Positions 6,741 through 9,083 of a DNA stretch of 9,083 bases are shown here, in pieces. The first letter of the stretch is position 1. The number at the start of each line of letters is the position of its first letter. Source of the stretch: an uncultured Verrucomicrobiota bacterium (GTDB lineage: Bacteria; Verrucomicrobiota; Verrucomicrobiia; Chthoniobacterales; SZAS-18); contig CALMVM010000596.1 of assembly GCA_937873255.1 (NCBI GenBank), positions 1 through 9,083 of the forward strand, in the 5' to 3' direction. Both the position numbers and the translations under genes were made by a program. The notes below the pieces were generated by a model. It had not been told where the DNA came from. It saw nothing but the letters and a program-made list of their open reading frames with translations, and searched no databases.

Positions 6741-8075
6741 ATGAAAAATTATAGAGGCAAAAAGGTGGCCGTCCTCGGACTGGGCCGTAGTGGCGAAGCG
6801 GCGGCGATCCTGTTGCTGGCACTCGGGGCGCGCGTTTCGATTCTCGACAGCGCAGAGGTAGAAAAACTCGATCCCGCCAAACTTCAAAGGCTCGGCGGCA
6901 TGGGCCTGCAAATCATGGCCGGGCAACGAGCAGAGGAAAGCGTGGATGCTTTCGATCTCGCGGTTCTCAGCCCGGGCATCGATCCAAAATGCGCCCTCGT
7001 TCAAAATCTCCTGCTTCGCGGCATCCCGATCATCGCGGAGATCGAACTCGCGTATGACAATTCCTCCACTCCGGTGATCGGGATCACGGGAACAAACGGC
7101 AAGACTACCACCACGGAACTGGTCGCCGCGATGCTCACCAGCGCGGGGACACGCACGGTCGCGGGGGGAAACATCGGCAAGCCTTACAGCGAAATCGTCA
7201 GCGAGGGACTACCGTTGGATGTCATTACCTTGGAAGTTAGTTCATTCCAGTTGGAACGAATCCAGAAGTTTCGTCCGGCGATCAGCGTGTGGTTAAACCT
7301 GACGCCCGATCACCTCGACCGCTACGACAGCAGCGAGGACTATCGCGCCGCAAAGCTGCGGATTTTTGAGAACCAACTGGCCGAAGACTGGGCGGTCGTG
7401 AACTTCCGGGACAGCCTCTCGCCGCTCACGGCGAAAAGGATCACGTTCAGCGCGTACGAGGTCGGCGCAGATTTACATCTTCGTGGCGACATCATCCATT
7501 ACAAGGACCAACCGTTGCTCGATCCGCGCGAGACCCATCTGCGGGGTAACCACAACACCGAGAATCTGATGGCGGCCCTCGGCGTCGGACTCGCGCGCGG
7601 ATTGACGGCCGACCAGATGCGGCCGGCGTTGCGCGATTACCGCCCGCAACCGCACCGCTGCGAAGTCGTGCGTCAACTCGACGGGGTCACCTACGTCAAC
7701 GATAGCAAGGCGACGAACCTGGATGCTCTGGCGAAAGCGTTAACTTCCGAAACCCAACCGGTCATCCTGATCGCCGGCGGCAAGGACAAAGGCTTCGAGT
7801 TCGACACCCTCGCGGAAATGGTCGGCGAAAAGGCCCGTTGGGTCGTGCTCATCGGCGAGATGGCCGAGCGCATCGCAGCGGTTTGGCAGGAACACGTGCC
7901 TTGCGAACGCGTGGAGAATTTGCAGGAAGCGGTTCGCGTCGCGTGGTCGCTGGCGCGTCCGGGCGAGGTCGTCCTTTTCTCGCCGGGGACGAGTTCGTTC
8001 GACATGTTCAAGAGCTACGCCGACCGTGGAAACCAATTTCGTACGTTAGTCAACGCGTTGCAATCCAACACCTGA
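6741..8075 (+). CDS. murD: MurD, UDP-MurNAc-L-alanine:D-glutamate ligase
   Basis: MurD adds D-glutamate to UDP-MurNAc-L-Ala in the cytoplasm. The 444-residue protein is of normal length. Its N-terminal Rossmann-like domain opens with VAVLGLGRSG (9-18), characteristic of MurD, followed by VLSPGI (75-80). The central ATPase domain has GTNGKTTT (117-124), LEVSSFQLE (164-172), LTPDHLDRY (187-195) and the candidate carbamylated lysine K205. Then come NHNTEN (270-275), NDSKATN (320-326) and the C-terminal SPGTSSFDMF (414-423), which binds the D-Glu side in known structures. It starts 24 nt after the mraY stop, with no Shine-Dalgarno sequence. VSSFQLE and SPGTSSFDMF separate it clearly from MurE, MurF and MurC. 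Confidence 0.97.
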   Translation: MKNYRGKKVAVLGLGRSGEAAAILLLALGARVSILDSAEVEKLDPAKLQRLGGMGLQIMAGQRAEESVDAFDLAVLSPGIDPKCALVQNLLLRGIPIIAEIELAYDNSSTPVIGITGTNGKTTTTELVAAMLTSAGTRTVAGGNIGKPYSEIVSEGLPLDVITLEVSSFQLERIQKFRPAISVWLNLTPDHLDRYDSSEDYRAAKLRIFENQLAEDWAVVNFRDSLSPLTAKRITFSAYEVGADLHLRGDIIHYKDQPLLDPRETHLRGNHNTENLMAALGVGLARGLTADQMRPALRDYRPQPHRCEVVRQLDGVTYVNDSKATNLDALAKALTSETQPVILIAGGKDKGFEFDTLAEMVGEKARWVVLIGEMAERIAAVWQEHVPCERVENLQEAVRVAWSLARPGEVVLFSPGTSSFDMFKSYADRGNQFRTLVNALQSNT

Positions 8076-8125
8076 CCCACCCACTTTCTTCCGCTGAAGA
8101 TCGCTCTAACAACCTTCGTCGTTTT

Positions 8126-8812
8126 ATGCCCGCCGTTCCAATGACTCCCCGCGTCAAGCATCGAGCCGCCACCCGACGGGTGCCGCGCACACGCGATTCC
8201 GAAGCCAACACTTCCACCGTGCCGGAAGCCGAACCTAACATGCGCCTTTCCCGTGCGATATTAGTGATGCTCCTGCTGCACGTGGTCGCCGTGGGTGGGA
8301 TCATGGCGTTCAGCCTCATCAAGGAACGCGGTTCAAAGCACGCGACCAGCCCGACGGGCAGCGCCGTCGAAGCCGAGGATTCCGACGCGCCGGCGATCAA
8401 GGTCGAAGGCCGTGACAGCGACCGTTCGGCAAACGAAGCCCCCGGGACGTTGGCCGACGCACGCCCGACCCATTCGGGAGAGCCACTTACCCGGGTCGCC
8501 AACGATCTGACCTCGTCTCACTCTCCCGCGCCTGCCGCGAACGACGCGGCGGAGCGGATCGCTGGTGGTCGAACGACCAGCGCGAACAACCCGCCTTCGA
8601 CCGCGACCCCCGCCGACAAGAACGGACACGCGCCGGCTGACTCCGGCAAGACCTACGTCGTCCGTCCCGGAGATAACCCACGCAGCATCGCGGACAAATT
8701 CAAGGTAGACGCTTCCGCTCTGCTCAAATTGAACGGGATCGACGATCCAAAGAAGCTGAAGCCCGGCCAGACGTTACACGTTCCGGCGATCAGCCGTGGC
8801 AAGTCGAAGTAG
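8126..8812 (+). CDS. membrane-anchored LysM-domain protein inserted between murD and ftsW
   Basis: The 228-residue product has three parts: a basic cytoplasmic N-terminus (1-42, rich in Arg), one membrane helix (about 43-64), and a periplasmic region. The latter is a long linker (about 65-173) rich in Ala, Ser, Thr, Pro, Asp and Glu, then one C-terminal LysM domain (about 176-222). The domain reads YVVRPGDNPRSIADKF, then LLKLNGIDD and LKPGQTLHVP, all LysM hallmarks. LysM domains bind N-acetylglucosamine-containing glycans, so a role tethering the membrane or divisome to peptidoglycan is inferred; no catalytic domain is present. ATG 8126 is the first ATG after the murD stop; ATG 8141 and ATG 8240 are alternatives, the last placing the helix almost at the N-terminus. 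None has a Shine-Dalgarno sequence. The exact role is unknown. Confidence 0.85.
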   Translation: MPAVPMTPRVKHRAATRRVPRTRDSEANTSTVPEAEPNMRLSRAILVMLLLHVVAVGGIMAFSLIKERGSKHATSPTGSAVEAEDSDAPAIKVEGRDSDRSANEAPGTLADARPTHSGEPLTRVANDLTSSHSPAPAANDAAERIAGGRTTSANNPPSTATPADKNGHAPADSGKTYVVRPGDNPRSIADKFKVDASALLKLNGIDDPKKLKPGQTLHVPAISRGKSK

Positions 8813-8842
8813 AAAGTCAGAGGTCGCTTTTTTGTAACCGCG

Positions 8843-9083
8843 ATGAGCAAGAACAGCGCGTTCATTCTGGCCGTTTGTGTGGCGGCGCTGACGTGCCTGG
8901 GCATCGTCATGCTCTACAGCACGAGCGCCTATGTTCACGACCGTCATGATGACGCATATTATTATATCAAGCGTCAGTCGGTCTTCCTCGGAATTGGTGT
9001 GGTCGCCTGCATCGCGGCGACGTTCATCAACTACCATCTGTGGGCAAAGCTGTGGATTCCGATGTTCGGACTCGCGCTAGCGC
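8843..9083 (+). CDS. ftsW: FtsW, septal peptidoglycan glycosyltransferase (SEDS family), 5' end only
   Basis: The first 80 codons are visible before the window ends. The product opens with a hydrophobic helix (about 6-24) running into GIVMLYSTSA (20-29), the conserved end of TM1 in SEDS proteins. A charged loop rich in His, Asp and Tyr leads to IKRQ (42-45), another family feature, then a second helix (about 47-64) and the start of a third. SEDS proteins polymerise lipid II into glycan strands, with FtsW partnering FtsI at the septum. The dcw location favours FtsW over RodA, although 80 residues alone do not separate them firmly. ATG 8843 lies 30 nt after the LysM gene stop. Confidence 0.9.
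   Translation, partial: MSKNSAFILAVCVAALTCLGIVMLYSTSAYVHDRHDDAYYYIKRQSVFLGIGVVACIAATFINYHLWAKLWIPMFGLALA

Noticed and set aside
2829..7110. Repeated P-loop-coding segments in murE, murF and murD as DNA repeats
   Set aside because: The similarity reflects the shared Mur ligase ATP-binding motif in three ancient paralogues, not a recent duplication or a mobile repeat.
8813..8842. T-rich run before ftsW as a possible terminator
   Set aside because: Six or seven T residues are present, but I see no GC-rich hairpin upstream, and ftsW follows within 30 nt in the same operon.

Overview
The window is a stretch of a bacterial dcw (division and cell wall) cluster, with every gene on the + strand. The order is: 3' end of rsmH, a divergent ftsL-like gene, ftsI (class B PBP), murE, a 196-nt spacer with a candidate small ORF, murF, mraY, murD, a membrane-anchored LysM protein, and the 5' end of ftsW. 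Together they supply the lipid I branch of peptidoglycan synthesis: MurD adds D-Glu, MurE meso-DAP and MurF D-Ala-D-Ala, and MraY then moves the pentapeptide to undecaprenyl phosphate. They also supply the septal transpeptidase FtsI, the septal glycosyltransferase FtsW and the FtsL scaffold. murG, murC, murB, ddl, ftsQ, ftsA and ftsZ are not in view; several probably lie downstream.

The organism is a moderately GC-rich (roughly 60%) bacterium with an envelope of Gram-negative chemotype. MurE carries the DNPR signature of meso-DAP ligases and FtsI has no PASTA domains. Three things point to the Verrucomicrobiota or a close PVC relative: a LysM protein between murD and ftsW, almost no Shine-Dalgarno sequences, and a DYAHTDD variant in MurE. 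This assignment is inference from family knowledge, not from a search.

Layout: 2-121 rsmH tail; 200-592 ftsL-like; 679-2487 ftsI; 2502-3989 murE; 3990-4185 spacer with the small ORF; 4186-5604 murF, overlapping mraY (5601-6716) by 4 nt; 6741-8075 murD; 8126-8812 LysM protein; 8843-9083 ftsW, cut by the window edge. Spacers are short (11-86 nt apart from the murE-murF gap). I see no terminator, tRNA, rRNA, insertion sequence or CRISPR, and no convincing internal promoter, so the genes are probably co-transcribed from upstream of the window.

Most of this is a conventional, intact locus. The points worth a second look are the LysM protein, the coding-like murE-murF spacer, the non-SD start contexts, and the open frames around ftsL.
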